DNA of 64,000 bases from Chryseobacterium taeanense. GTDB taxonomy: Bacteria; Bacteroidota; Bacteroidia; Flavobacteriales; Weeksellaceae. The notes below the pieces were generated by a model. The model did not search any database and was not told the DNA's origin. It saw nothing but the letters and a program-made list of their open reading frames with translations. A program made the translations under genes and the position numbers. The DNA lies in NCBI RefSeq assembly GCF_900099685.1, contig NZ_FNDW01000013.1, positions 1 to 64,000 on the forward strand, written 5' to 3'. Below, piece after piece: positions 49,832 through 59,059 of this stretch; position 1 is the stretch's first letter, and every line of letters begins with the position of its first letter.

Positions 49832-52090
49832 TTAGTTTGCTCCGATTTCATCGACGAATAACCATGCTTTTGAATCGGCTCCCGGGTTTCCTGCGGGAAT
49901 AATTCCTGCATTTTCTATTTTTACTTTTATATATCTTGAATTTTGATTTCCTACATTTACCTTGATTTTTCCGTTGACAGAAAGAATATCTTCTTTTCCG
50001 ATTTCTTTTATCATTTTAAAATCCGTTCCGTTATCTGAAATAAGAACCTGCGCAGATTTTGCAAAATGGATCCAGCTTCCTTTATTATCCAATGTATTAA
50101 AATAAACTTCTGAGAAAGAAGTTTTCTGTCCAAAATCAATGGTCGCCACGACATCTTTTCCCTGAAATCCTAACCATGTTTTCCCTAATTGTCTCTGATT
50201 TCCGATGATGCCATCAACCAAAGTAAAAGCTCCTCCGAATGAATAATTCTCGCTTGGCTGCTCTTCAAGTGTAATCTTTTTTCCAGTGGTTTTTGATATG
50301 GTGAAATTTTGTGAAGACATGGCACTTTTCAGTTGTCCGTTTTCAAAATAAGCAGATTTTATTGTTAATGAATTTAAAACTGGTATAGGGCTTTGATAAG
50401 GCTGAGAATTTACCGTAGGAGCTTTTCCATCAAGTGTATAACGAATTCCTTTTGGATTTTGCGATGTGGAAAGTTCGTAGGCAACACCATCTTTAAAAGG
50501 AATTACTTTTCCTGAGACATTATAAATACTCTTTGCATAATTTACTCCTAATTTATCCAGTGTTTTGAATTCGTTGATGACTCTGCTTTCAAATTCTTTA
50601 TAATTTCCAGGATCTGACGTTTCCCAAGCAACCTCAGAAAGTGCTAGCAAACGGGGAAAAATCATATATTGAACCTGTTTAAAATCAAGAATATATTCCG
50701 TCCACAGATTAGCCTGAACGCCTAAAATATATTTTGCTTCCTGTGCATTCAATTCTTCAGGAATCGGATTGTAAGAATACACTTTTTCCAAAGGTGTGAA
50801 ACCTCCGAAAGCGTTTGGTTCCGTCGCAGGATCACCTTGGTAATGGTCAAAATAGCAGTAAGCTCCGGGAGTCATTACAGCAAAATGGCCTGATTTGGCA
50901 GCTTCCACTCCGCCTTTAATTCCCGTCCAGCTCATAACCGCCGCGTTTGGTGCTAAACCTCCTTCCAGAATTTCGTCCCACCCGATAATTTTTCTTCCTT
51001 TTGAATTGACATATTTTTCAATCCTGTGAATGAAATAGCTTTGTAAACCATGTTCATCCTTCAGATTATTTTTCTTGATTAATTCCTGACAATGGGCACA
51101 TTCTTTCCATCGTGTTTTCGGGCATTCATCTCCTCCGATGTGAATATATTTTGAAGGGAAAAGCTTTATTACTTCATCTAAAACATTTTCCAAAAACTTA
51201 AAAGTTTCATCCTTCGGACAGAAAACATCATCAAAAACGCCCCATTTCGTAGCCGGTTCGAATGGTCCTTTTGTACAGGCCAATTCAGGATATGCCGATA
51301 AAGCAGCCAGTGCATGACCCGGCATTTCGATTTCCGGAACAATGGTGATATGTCTTTCCTCCGCGTATTTTACAACATCTTTAATCTGTTCCTGCGTGTA
51401 GAAGTATGGCCCGTAAGGTTTTCCGTCAAACGTATTATCAACATAAGCTCCGATCATGGATTCTTTACGTTTCGAACCGATTTGTGTTAATTTCGGATAT
51501 TTTTTAATTTCAATTCTCCAGCCCTGGTCGTCTGTTAAATGCCAGTGAAATGTATTCAACTTGTACATCGCCAGATAATCGATGTACTGTTTTACTTCTT
51601 CAACGGTGAAAAAATGACGGCATACATCGAGGTGCATTCCGCGCCATGCAAATTTCGGTTCATCTTCGATTTTCATTGCCGGAATTCTCCCTGAATCTTT
51701 GTACTGACTGAATAATTGAATGAGGGTCTGCAGTGCCAAGAAATATCCCTGATCGGTATTGGATCTGATAACGATTTCCTTCGCTGAAATATCAATTGAA
51801 TATTTTTCTTTCTGCCGGTCACTGGATGGTTGTGGGGGGAAAAGGGAATTAACGAGATGAACGCCTTGATCTTTTTTACCATAATTGAATGTAGTCATTC
51901 CTGCGGTATGTTTTTTAAAATATGCTGTTTCTTTTTTGGGAAGATTCTCATCCAGCTTCAAACTTTTAGGAATGATGAATTCTCCTTTCAGAAATTCAAC
52001 TTTCTGCGGATAAGGAATTAAATTTAACCTTGTCTGAGCACAAAAAAAAGTTGAAAACAATACAGAAAATATCAGTAAAAAACGCTGCAT
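49832..52090 (-). CDS. Beta-N-acetylhexosaminidase (GH20), secreted
   Basis: 752 residues with signal peptide (MQRFLLIFSVLFSTFFCAQT). GH20 alpha/beta domain, then TIM barrel with WRGMHLDVCRHFF, FHWHLTDDQGWRIEIK and the catalytic Asp321-Glu322 in HIGGDECPKTRW. The C-terminal 230 residues are beta-rich: a chitobiase-type C-terminal domain and an F5/8-type (discoidin-like) sugar-binding domain (VDGIIGNQRQLGKTWLGFQG). Removes terminal GlcNAc/GalNAc from glycans. First gene of a cluster with the asparaginase and cutC. Confidence 0.95.
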   Translation of the reverse strand: MQRFLLIFSVLFSTFFCAQTRLNLIPYPQKVEFLKGEFIIPKSLKLDENLPKKETAYFKKHTAGMTTFNYGKKDQGVHLVNSLFPPQPSSDRQKEKYSIDISAKEIVIRSNTDQGYFLALQTLIQLFSQYKDSGRIPAMKIEDEPKFAWRGMHLDVCRHFFTVEEVKQYIDYLAMYKLNTFHWHLTDDQGWRIEIKKYPKLTQIGSKRKESMIGAYVDNTFDGKPYGPYFYTQEQIKDVVKYAEERHITIVPEIEMPGHALAALSAYPELACTKGPFEPATKWGVFDDVFCPKDETFKFLENVLDEVIKLFPSKYIHIGGDECPKTRWKECAHCQELIKKNNLKDEHGLQSYFIHRIEKYVNSKGRKIIGWDEILEGGLAPNAAVMSWTGIKGGVEAAKSGHFAVMTPGAYCYFDHYQGDPATEPNAFGGFTPLEKVYSYNPIPEELNAQEAKYILGVQANLWTEYILDFKQVQYMIFPRLLALSEVAWETSDPGNYKEFESRVINEFKTLDKLGVNYAKSIYNVSGKVIPFKDGVAYELSTSQNPKGIRYTLDGKAPTVNSQPYQSPIPVLNSLTIKSAYFENGQLKSAMSSQNFTISKTTGKKITLEEQPSENYSFGGAFTLVDGIIGNQRQLGKTWLGFQGKDVVATIDFGQKTSFSEVYFNTLDNKGSWIHFAKSAQVLISDNGTDFKMIKEIGKEDILSVNGKIKVNVGNQNSRYIKVKIENAGIIPAGNPGADSKAWLFVDEIGAN

Positions 52091-52393
52091 TTTATGAGTT
52101 TAAGATTTAGGCGAATATACTTAATTTCTGAAAAATTTAAGGCTGATTTTACTGCTTTCAGTATCAAAAGTTTAAATTTTTCAATAAATCTCAATTATAA
52201 TTCAAATTTGAAAGGATTGTTTAAAATCTCCGTTTGTTGTTATTAAAATTTTATAAAAGAAACCTTACGATATTTCAAACTAAAATACCAATATAAAACA
52301 TTCAAAATATAGCGTATTAATTTTTAAATTAAACAAACAAGCCACTTAATCTACTGTAAATTTAAAAATAATATTTATGATTTTTAACGAAAG

Positions 52394-52421
52394 TGATAAA
52401 TATCAAAAATGACAAATGTCA
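52394..52421. promoter_or_regulatory. Two adjacent Crp/Fnr-type operators
   Basis: TGATAAATATCA (52394-52405) and TGACAAATGTCA (52410-52421) are both perfect palindromes of the form TGA-Y-AAAT-R-TCA with the same spacer, 16 bp centre to centre. They lie 67-94 bp before the preferred start of the outer-membrane protein gene. The second extends to AATGACAAATGTCATT. The layout fits Fnr/Crp-type binding and may place this gene under oxygen, nitric oxide or carbon control. Confidence 0.5.
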
Positions 52422-52487
52422 TTGAAAATCATCGTAAAAAAAGAAGGAAAGCCCGGTAAATTTGATCGTGTTAATAAACAAAAATCT

Positions 52488-53174
52488 ATGAACATGAGAA
52501 AAATGTTATTGGCTAGCTCTCTTATAATAATGGGACTATGCAATGCTCAAAAAAAACAGGAAGGTTTAAAAGGAACTTGGTTTGCTACTGCACAATTTGG
52601 CTATCAAAGTACAAATGACGGCTCAGAAAACGGCAAATCGTCCAGTACAACAATTTTGCCTCTTGCCGGATATTTTGTCGGGCCATCTACCGCTGTAGGG
52701 ATTGCCGTAGGAAATATCGGAGTAAAATCGACCAATCAGTTTGCTGACAATGTCACTTTAAAGACCAATCTTTTGGTGGTGGAACCTCTGGCAAGAAAAT
52801 ACTGGAACATTCATGGAGGTTTATTCTTCTTCGGGCAACTTGCAGCGCCCATCATTTCAGGGAAAACTAAGGTAACAGCAAACGGACAGGCAGTACCAGA
52901 CAGTGATATTAAAGTAAATCAGTTCGGATTGGCTTTATCCGGAGGATTGGATTATGTAATGTCCAAACATTTTACAGTGGAATTTTCTTATAATCTGGCC
53001 AATCTTTCTTACACAACCATTAAAAATTATCCCGGAACAACAAAAGATATCAAAACAACAGATTTTTCTTTGGCTCACGTAGCTACGGTAACACCAGACT
53101 ATAACCAGGCTGTACTCGGACCCAACGGAAATGCAATTTCTACGTTGTCTTTTGGATTTAAATTCTTATTCTAA
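52488..53174 (+). CDS. Outer-membrane beta-barrel protein
   Basis: About 228 residues with signal peptide (MNMRKMLLASSLIIMGLCNA), then amphipathic strands typical of an eight-stranded porin-like barrel: AQFGYQSTNDGSENG, PLAGYFVGPSTAVGIAVG, FGLALSGGLDYVMSKHFTVE, closing SFGFKFLF. An in-frame ATG at 52416 lies inside the operator palindrome and gives no signal peptide, so the start at 52488 is preferred. Function unknown; regulation by Crp/Fnr-type proteins inferred from the operators. Confidence 0.8.
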   Translation: MNMRKMLLASSLIIMGLCNAQKKQEGLKGTWFATAQFGYQSTNDGSENGKSSSTTILPLAGYFVGPSTAVGIAVGNIGVKSTNQFADNVTLKTNLLVVEPLARKYWNIHGGLFFFGQLAAPIISGKTKVTANGQAVPDSDIKVNQFGLALSGGLDYVMSKHFTVEFSYNLANLSYTTIKNYPGTTKDIKTTDFSLAHVATVTPDYNQAVLGPNGNAISTLSFGFKFLF

Positions 53175-53226
53175 AAACACACTGAATATTATATCTTATT
53201 TTTCATAATAATAATACTTTCTTCTA

Positions 53227-53263
53227 AAAAAAGCTGTTTCAATTGTTCATTGAAACAGCTTTT
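53227..53263. terminator. Bidirectional terminator
   Basis: AAAAGCTGTTTCAA with TTGAAACAGCTTTT, 7-nt loop, between the ends of convergent genes; T-rich on both sides. Confidence 0.85.
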
Positions 53264-53273
53264 ATCTTTTTTA

Positions 53274-53927
53274 TTAAAACTGCATTTCAGGAATTTCTCC
53301 TTCAATAATCAGATCAGCTTCCGTTGATTGTATGATGTGTTCCACGGAAACACCGGGCGCTCTTTCAACCAATTTGAATCCGGCAGGAGTGACATCCAAT
53401 ACGGCTAATTCGGTTACCACTCTTTTTACACAGTTTACCCCCGTTAAAGGAAGTGTACATTTTTTAAGAATTTTGCTTTCTCCGGCTTTGTTGACGTGCA
53501 TCATGGCAACGATAATATTTTCAGCAGAGGCTACGAGATCCATTGCACCGCCCATTCCTTTCACCATTTTCCCAGGAATTTTCCAGTTGGCAATATCTCC
53601 GTTTTCGGAAACTTCCATTGCTCCGAGAATGGTAAGATCTACTTTTTTACTTCTTATCATTCCGAAACTGAACGCAGAATCGAAGAATGATCCACCATCT
53701 AAGATGGTAATCGTTTGTTTTCCGGCATTAATGATGTCAGCATCTTCTTCGCCTTCATACGGAAATGGCCCCATTCCTAACACTCCGTTTTCGCTCTGGA
53801 ATTCTACATTGAGATTTTCAGGAACATAATTGGCGACCAAAGTCGGGATTCCGATTCCGAGGTTTACATAATATCCGTCTTTCACTTCCTTTGAAATACG
53901 TTTTGCTATATCTTCTTTACTTAACAT
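53274..53927 (-). CDS. scoB: 3-oxoacid CoA-transferase subunit B
   Basis: 217 residues: YVNLGIGIPTLVANYVPENL followed by the catalytic Glu46 in FQSENGVLGMG, and the GGSFFDSAFSFGMIR and GAMEVSENGDIANWKIPGKM motifs. Together with subunit A it moves CoA from succinyl-CoA to acetoacetate (ketone-body use). 116 bp after scoA. Confidence 0.93.
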   Translation of the reverse strand: MLSKEDIAKRISKEVKDGYYVNLGIGIPTLVANYVPENLNVEFQSENGVLGMGPFPYEGEEDADIINAGKQTITILDGGSFFDSAFSFGMIRSKKVDLTILGAMEVSENGDIANWKIPGKMVKGMGGAMDLVASAENIIVAMMHVNKAGESKILKKCTLPLTGVNCVKRVVTELAVLDVTPAGFKLVERAPGVSVEHIIQSTEADLIIEGEIPEMQF

Positions 53928-54043
53928 GGTAATAATTTGAAAATTTGTTTAATGAGCCAATCTGGAATTGACTTGTTTTTTAATTCAAAATGCGTAAGAT
54001 TTAGTATAAATTGCTTCAAATGTAAGAGCAATTACCATCTTTA

Positions 54044-54748
54044 TTAATGATCTCTTTTTCTTACGGTACGCTGCTCTATTCTTTTTTCAAATTTTTCACC
54101 CTGGAAAATTCTCTGGATCATGATTCCCGGAATGTGTATCTGATTGGGATCCAGCTCGCCCGGTTCTACCAATTCTTCCACTTCTGCAATGGTAATTTTC
54201 CCTGCTCCGGCCATCGGATGATTGAAATTTCTTGCTGATCCTTTAAAAATAAGGTTACCTGCATGATCTCCTTTCCATGCTTTAACGATGGAAAAATCTG
54301 CTTTAAATGCATGCTCCAGAATATGAGGTTTCCCATCAAAATCTTTTACTTCCTTTCCTTCTGCCACTTCAGTTCCAAAACCTGCCGGTGTATAGAAAGC
54401 GGGAATTCCGGCCTGTGCCGCTCTGCATTTTTCCGCCAAAGTTCCCTGTGGCGTAAGCTCTACTTCAAGTTCTCCAGAAAGCATTTGTCTTTCAAACTCT
54501 GCATTTTCTCCCACATACGAGGAAATCATTTTTTTGATCTGTCGTTTTTTTAACAGCAATCCCAATCCGAAATCGTCTACTCCGGCGTTATTTGATATGC
54601 ATGTAAGACCTTTTACATCACTCTCTACCAAGGCATTAATTGAGTTTTCAGGAATACCGCAAAGTCCGAACCCGCCAAGCATCAATGTCATTCCGTCTGT
54701 AATGCCTTCAATGGCTTCCTTTGCATTTTTTACTCTTTTATCTATCAT
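54044..54748 (-). CDS. scoA: 3-oxoacid CoA-transferase subunit A
   Basis: 234 residues: [20 protein letters not shown] is the CoA-transferase A glycine-rich start, later [20 protein letters not shown] and [20 protein letters not shown]. Forms an A2B2 enzyme with the scoB product. First gene of the pair. Together they link acetoacetate to acetyl-CoA metabolism. Confidence 0.93.
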   Translation of the reverse strand: MIDKRVKNAKEAIEGITDGMTLMLGGFGLCGIPENSINALVESDVKGLTCISNNAGVDDFGLGLLLKKRQIKKMISSYVGENAEFERQMLSGELEVELTPQGTLAEKCRAAQAGIPAFYTPAGFGTEVAEGKEVKDFDGKPHILEHAFKADFSIVKAWKGDHAGNLIFKGSARNFNHPMAGAGKITIAEVEELVEPGELDPNQIHIPGIMIQRIFQGEKFEKRIEQRTVRKRDH

Positions 54749-54918
54749 GAAATATTAGATTTTTCTGTTGGCTTAAATTTAATACTTTTTCTCATATCCG
54801 GAAGAAACAGCTAAGGATTTAGCATACTCCATTAATAGATCTCATCAGACAACGTTTGTCATGGTCTGAATTTTGGTTAAGATTTCCTACACCTTTTTAT
54901 CACATTAAATTTATTATT

Positions 54919-55296
54919 ATGGAAGCGAAAAACATTTCAAGAATTGCCTTAGGTGCATTTCTCATAACAGCAGGAATAGGACATCTCACTTTTGCGAGGA
55001 AGGAATTTCAGGCCCAGGTCCCTGAATGGGTTCCTCTGGACAAAGATGATACGGTTGTTTATTCCGGAATTGCTGAAATCGCATTAGGAACGGCAGTCAT
55101 TGTCACACCAAAAAAATACCGCAAAACAATGGGGAAAATTGTTGCCGGTTTCTTTGCCGCGGTTCTTCCCGGAAATATTGCACAGTATAAAAACAGAAGG
55201 GATTCTTTCGGACTAAATACCGATAATCAGAGATTTGCAAGATTATTCATGCAGGCTCCGCTTATTGCGTGGGCGCTGAAATCTACGGATGAATAA
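54919..55296 (+). CDS. DoxX-like membrane protein
   Basis: About 125 residues with four hydrophobic segments: ISRIALGAFLITAGIGHLTF, then FQAQVPEWVPLDKDDTVVYS and GIAEIALGTAVIVT. The short loop Q-VPxWVPLDK before helix 2 is typical of the DoxX/YtxC-like group. An upstream in-frame ATG (54856) adds 21 non-membrane residues; the ATG at 54919 is preferred. Function uncertain. Confidence 0.75.
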   Translation: MEAKNISRIALGAFLITAGIGHLTFARKEFQAQVPEWVPLDKDDTVVYSGIAEIALGTAVIVTPKKYRKTMGKIVAGFFAAVLPGNIAQYKNRRDSFGLNTDNQRFARLFMQAPLIAWALKSTDE

Positions 55297-55298
55297 TG

Positions 55299-55337
55299 GA
55301 AGCGGCAAAAATTAAAAATTTTTGCCGCTTCTTTTTT
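55299..55337 (+). terminator. Rho-independent terminator of the DoxX-like gene
   Basis: GAAGCGGCAAAAATT pairs with AATTTTTGCCGCTTC and is followed by TTTTTT, directly after the stop codon. Confidence 0.9.
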
Positions 55338-55360
55338 AATTGAATGTGAAACTAATTCCT

Positions 55361-55488
55361 TTAATATCGTATAGATTGGACTGACATCCAATCCTGACAT
55401 ATGTCGTCCTTTCAGGACTCTTTACCGATGCTTTTAATATGGTAAGTTGGACTTGCATCCAATTCTTATATATCGTCCCTTCGGGACT
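55361..55488. repeat. Two direct copies of a ~57-bp element with paired hairpins
   Basis: Copy 1 (55361-55420) and copy 2 (55433-55488) share TTAATAT, TTGGAC-N5-ATCCAA, ATATRTCGTCC and a GTCC...GGACTC hairpin. The second hairpin differs between copies on both arms (GTCCTTTCAGGAC against GTCCCTTCGGGAC), a compensatory change that suggests structure is kept. Non-coding. Confidence 0.6.
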
Positions 55489-55491
55489 CCG

Positions 55492-58230
55492 TTATTGAAT
55501 AATCAATTTTAAAGTAAATAATTTTCGGGTATGAACTTTTACGAAATAGACGCCTTTCGGAAGATTTTCATTAACCAAAGAAAAACGCTGATTGTTAATA
55601 TTTTTTGATTCATATAGCAAATCTCCGTTTGCTGAAAGCAATTCTATTTTTTCGATAGGATAATCACTTTTGATAAATGTCGGCTCGCCCGGTTTTGTCG
55701 GATTCGGATACAATATTACATTTTTCTCCGTACTTTTTGTTTCCTCTGTTCCTAATGTTGATCCGGTTACCTGAAACTGAACTCTGTTTGAAACTTCAGT
55801 ATAAGAATCATTGGTAAACATCACCATATAATAATTCCCAGGTGTTGCCGGAACTGCTGTTCCCTGAATAGTTTTTGTCCCTTGAGTAACGCCATCAAAA
55901 TACGTATAAGAAACAAAATTATCATCCGGAACCGTAACGCTTTGAGGGTAGATTCCCAACCAGTCTTTGATGATTCCCGGAGAATCCGTCCATGAAGCAG
56001 TAATATTTTCACCCAAAGTATATACCGGTTTATTGGTCCAGAGTTCTGTTACAATATCTCCAACTTTAAAGAATACTTTTTCTCCCACCGTGGTATAGCC
56101 GTCTTCCAGAAAATACTGTGCATAGTAATATCCTTTTGCAAGACCTGTAAAATTAAGACTTCCTGACGCTGTCGTAACATAGCTCCACTTTGTAGAATTT
56201 ACGTTTCCCGGAGTGTGACCCATTTTGTAAATTCCAATCCAGTCTTTTAAAAGATTGGGGCCATTTGAGAAATTAACAGTCACTGTACCGCCTACAGGAT
56301 AAACATCTGCCGTTGTACTTAATACGACTTTCGGACCTACGTAAAAGCTTTTTCTCGGTGTAATTTCAGTATAACCGTTATTGGCAAAAAATCCTGCAAA
56401 ATATTGTCCTTTATTGGCAATTCCATTCGGGAAACTTGCTGTTCCGGCTGTCTGCCCGTTGGTATAAACATACGCCTGGGAAGCAATCGCAGTGGGGTTC
56501 TGTCCTTTTTTGTAAATTCCTACCCAATCCTGATTGTTCCCTGGCCCGTCTGTGAAAGTGGCAACGATAGGTTCATTTTGTGTGTATTCGGTTTTATCCA
56601 GTGTAAACGTCGGATTTGATACAACACTTCCTGTAATCTCGAATTCTTTTGGATCGCTCCAGTCGCTCCATTCTAAGTTTCTGTCCCTGTAACGGACTTT
56701 CACATAATATATTCCGTTTGTTATTGAGTTGGCAGCAATGGTTGCTTTTGTAATATCAACACCTGCATTCAGGTTTTTTGTGATATCAGGAGTTCCGTTT
56801 CCGTCTTTGCCAAACCAATTTTCGTAATCTCTGTAAAATTCTTTTTCAATGACCGAAAAATCTGCAGCTTTACTGATAAGAAATTGCGTCGTATTTAACA
56901 ATTCTCCGTTTGTGCTTGAAAATGCGCTTCCGTTTAATGTTAAAGGCAAAGTAACCGGCGCAGTAAATATATTTGATATAGAAGGCTTTGCAGGCTTAGG
57001 TTGATTTTTATAGCGGTGGAACGTATCAATCAGTTCATTATATTTTTTATGATAAACGCCACCGATCGAATAAGATTCTACATCTACCTTTCCTGTATTC
57101 ACATCAACTTCAACGATCTGGTAAGTCCAGTCTGTTAATGTTTTCTGAACATCATCAAAATCCTGTTCGGTCGACATTCCCCAATACTGATCCCATGCAA
57201 CACCACCGGAAATGATCTGATAGTTCGGGCTATTTTTCAGCTGACCTCTGTGATATAAATGATGATGTGCTCCAACATGCATTAAATATTTTGAAGAAGT
57301 CGTAAGAAGCGGAACCGCATTATTCCTCACCCATGTTGAAATATCACCTACATATTGCTCTGCCTGGTATGGTCTGTGGCTCAAAGAAATGATCCAGTCT
57401 ACGGTAGAATCATTATTGGCTTCATTAAGAATCTGTTGAAGCCAGGTCATCTGCGCTGATCCTGTATGTTCCGAGCTTAAGCTTATAAACAAAACATTTC
57501 CCGCCTGTTGAGCATAATAGTTTTCATTTCCCGAAGTGATATTTTTGTATTTTATCTCATCAATATAAAAGTGAGCGTAATATGAATTCATTCCGAGAGT
57601 TCCGTAAGTTTCGTGATTTCCGACCGTTGTCTGTATCGGCAGATAAGGAGATAAATTGATATTCTTTTTAAAATGAACATTTTCGTAATGATCCAGCGTT
57701 CCTACATCCACCTGATCTCCCACCATGAAAGTGAGCGCCACATTATCAGAAGGATCCGAATTTGGGCCGAACTTTTCTTTTAACTTTTTATAAGCATTTA
57801 ACGTTAAAGTATCATATCTTGGTTCTGCTTTGATCTGGTTGTCTCCCATAATCAGAAAACGTATTTTACCGTTGGCAGTAACCGGCTGGCCAGGTAAAGG
57901 AAGTGTCCTGAAATTGTAAACCGCAGATTCGCTACTGCCGGTTTTTATTTTATAGTAATATTTTGTATTCGGCTGCAAACTGGTGATTTTGGCAGTGTGA
58001 TAATAATAATTATTGTTGTATCCGGTATCTGAGAAGATATTTGTTGTGCCGGTAAATGTCACATTAAGATTGGACGGATTCGTTCCGTAAAAAACAGTTG
58101 TTTCGTTATTGGATGACGTTTTCCAATTGACAATCATTGAGGTTGGTGTCGGGTTTTGTAAATAAGGATACAGATTTTGCCCGAATGTCATCTGGACGAC
58201 AAAACAAAAAAAGAATAGCAATTTTTTCAT
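55492..58230 (-). CDS. Secreted metallophosphoesterase (purple-acid-phosphatase-like) with T9SS sorting domain
   Basis: 912 residues: signal peptide, a fibronectin-like N-terminal domain (PYLQNPTPTSMIVNWKTSSN), then a calcineurin-type phosphoesterase with MGDNQ, MVGDQVD, TTVGNHETYG, SLSHRPYQ and HVGAHHHLYH metal-binding motifs. Three beta-sandwich repeats follow, marked by WVGIYKKGQ, WIGIYKMGH and WLGIYPQSV. The end (LYPNPTKPGEPTFIK ... GVYFVKVHTRKLFTLKLIIQ) is a T9SS type A sorting domain, so the enzyme acts at the surface or outside the cell on phosphate esters. Confidence 0.9.
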   Translation of the reverse strand: MKKLLFFFCFVVQMTFGQNLYPYLQNPTPTSMIVNWKTSSNNETTVFYGTNPSNLNVTFTGTTNIFSDTGYNNNYYYHTAKITSLQPNTKYYYKIKTGSSESAVYNFRTLPLPGQPVTANGKIRFLIMGDNQIKAEPRYDTLTLNAYKKLKEKFGPNSDPSDNVALTFMVGDQVDVGTLDHYENVHFKKNINLSPYLPIQTTVGNHETYGTLGMNSYYAHFYIDEIKYKNITSGNENYYAQQAGNVLFISLSSEHTGSAQMTWLQQILNEANNDSTVDWIISLSHRPYQAEQYVGDISTWVRNNAVPLLTTSSKYLMHVGAHHHLYHRGQLKNSPNYQIISGGVAWDQYWGMSTEQDFDDVQKTLTDWTYQIVEVDVNTGKVDVESYSIGGVYHKKYNELIDTFHRYKNQPKPAKPSISNIFTAPVTLPLTLNGSAFSSTNGELLNTTQFLISKAADFSVIEKEFYRDYENWFGKDGNGTPDITKNLNAGVDITKATIAANSITNGIYYVKVRYRDRNLEWSDWSDPKEFEITGSVVSNPTFTLDKTEYTQNEPIVATFTDGPGNNQDWVGIYKKGQNPTAIASQAYVYTNGQTAGTASFPNGIANKGQYFAGFFANNGYTEITPRKSFYVGPKVVLSTTADVYPVGGTVTVNFSNGPNLLKDWIGIYKMGHTPGNVNSTKWSYVTTASGSLNFTGLAKGYYYAQYFLEDGYTTVGEKVFFKVGDIVTELWTNKPVYTLGENITASWTDSPGIIKDWLGIYPQSVTVPDDNFVSYTYFDGVTQGTKTIQGTAVPATPGNYYMVMFTNDSYTEVSNRVQFQVTGSTLGTEETKSTEKNVILYPNPTKPGEPTFIKSDYPIEKIELLSANGDLLYESKNINNQRFSLVNENLPKGVYFVKVHTRKLFTLKLIIQ

Positions 58231-58414
58231 AAGTACAGTTTTAAGCTTATAATGTTTTAATAATATAATTGGTAATGAGAAGCCTGTAAGGTGTTTTATT
58301 ACCGCGCAAAAGTAGAATACTCATGTAAACTGTACCTGATGATAACTTCAAGGAAATATTAATTTTATACCTGAAATTTTCTTAAATATTTCATAAGATT
58401 TAATATTAATTTGT

Positions 58415-58446
58415 TTTGAATATTTGAAAAATGATTTGTATATTTG
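58415..58446 (+). promoter_or_regulatory. rplS promoter (TTTG-N20-TATATTTG)
   Basis: TTTG at 58415-58418 and TATATTTG at 58439-58446, an almost ideal Bacteroidota promoter, 69 bp before the ATG. Confidence 0.75.
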
Positions 58447-58515
58447 CAGCCTGTTATTCAACCTCTGACGAAGTCCGTGTAAGTTGCTTAGCTTTAAACA
58501 TTTTATTTATTAATA
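58447..58515 (+). promoter_or_regulatory. rplS 5' leader, possible L19 autoregulatory leader
   Basis: A 60-odd-nt leader contains CCTCTGACGAAGTCCGTG and TAAGTTGCTTA (small hairpin). Structured leaders upstream of rplS in flavobacteria have been described as candidate L19 autoregulatory elements; whether this stretch fits that model was not tested. Listed because of the strong promoter and the unusual conservation-like G+C of the leader. Confidence 0.35.
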
Positions 58516-58872
58516 ATGGATTTATTAAAGTACGTACAAGACAAGTACATTACAAAAAAAGAATTCCCTGAATTCAAAGCGGGTGATACAATCACTGTTT
58601 ACTACGAGATTAAAGAAGGACAAAAAACAAGAACTCAGTTCTTCAAAGGAACAGTTATCCAATTGAGAGGTACTGGTTCTACAAAAACTTTCACGATCAG
58701 AAAAATGTCCGGTGATGTAGGTGTAGAAAGAGTATTCCCTATCAATATGCCTGCGCTTCAGAAAATTGAAGTTGACAGAAGAGGTAGAGTTAGAAGATCA
58801 AGAATCTACTACTTCAGAGATCTTAGAGGTAAAAAAGCGAGAATTAAAGACGCTGCTTACAAAAAGAAATAA
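58516..58872 (+). CDS. rplS: 50S ribosomal protein L19
   Basis: 118 residues: EFPEFKAGDTITVYYEIKEG, RTQFFKGTVIQLRGTGSTKT, GVERVFPINMPALQKIEVDR and RRSRIYYFRDLRGKKARIKD are hallmark L19 segments. L19 sits at the interface of the ribosomal subunits. Not next to trmD or rpsP as in many bacteria; here it has its own promoter and terminator. Confidence 0.98.
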   Translation: MDLLKYVQDKYITKKEFPEFKAGDTITVYYEIKEGQKTRTQFFKGTVIQLRGTGSTKTFTIRKMSGDVGVERVFPINMPALQKIEVDRRGRVRRSRIYYFRDLRGKKARIKDAAYKKK

Positions 58873-58892
58873 TTCAGACAACAATACATACG

Positions 58893-58930
58893 AAAAGAGA
58901 CTGTTTAGCAATAAGCAGTCTCTTTTCATT
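58893..58930 (+). terminator. Rho-independent terminator of rplS
   Basis: AAAAGAGACTG (58893-58903) pairs with CAGTCTCTTTT (58916-58926), T-rich tail follows. Confidence 0.85.
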
Positions 58931-59059
58931 TATGCTCCAATCATATTTTTCTTCCTATAGAAATATTTTGAATTCTATTTAATAAATTTTAAATATATTT
59001 GTCATTATCAAATAGTCATTCTTAAAAAGATCCCATAAAATTTAATATTTAAAACAACT

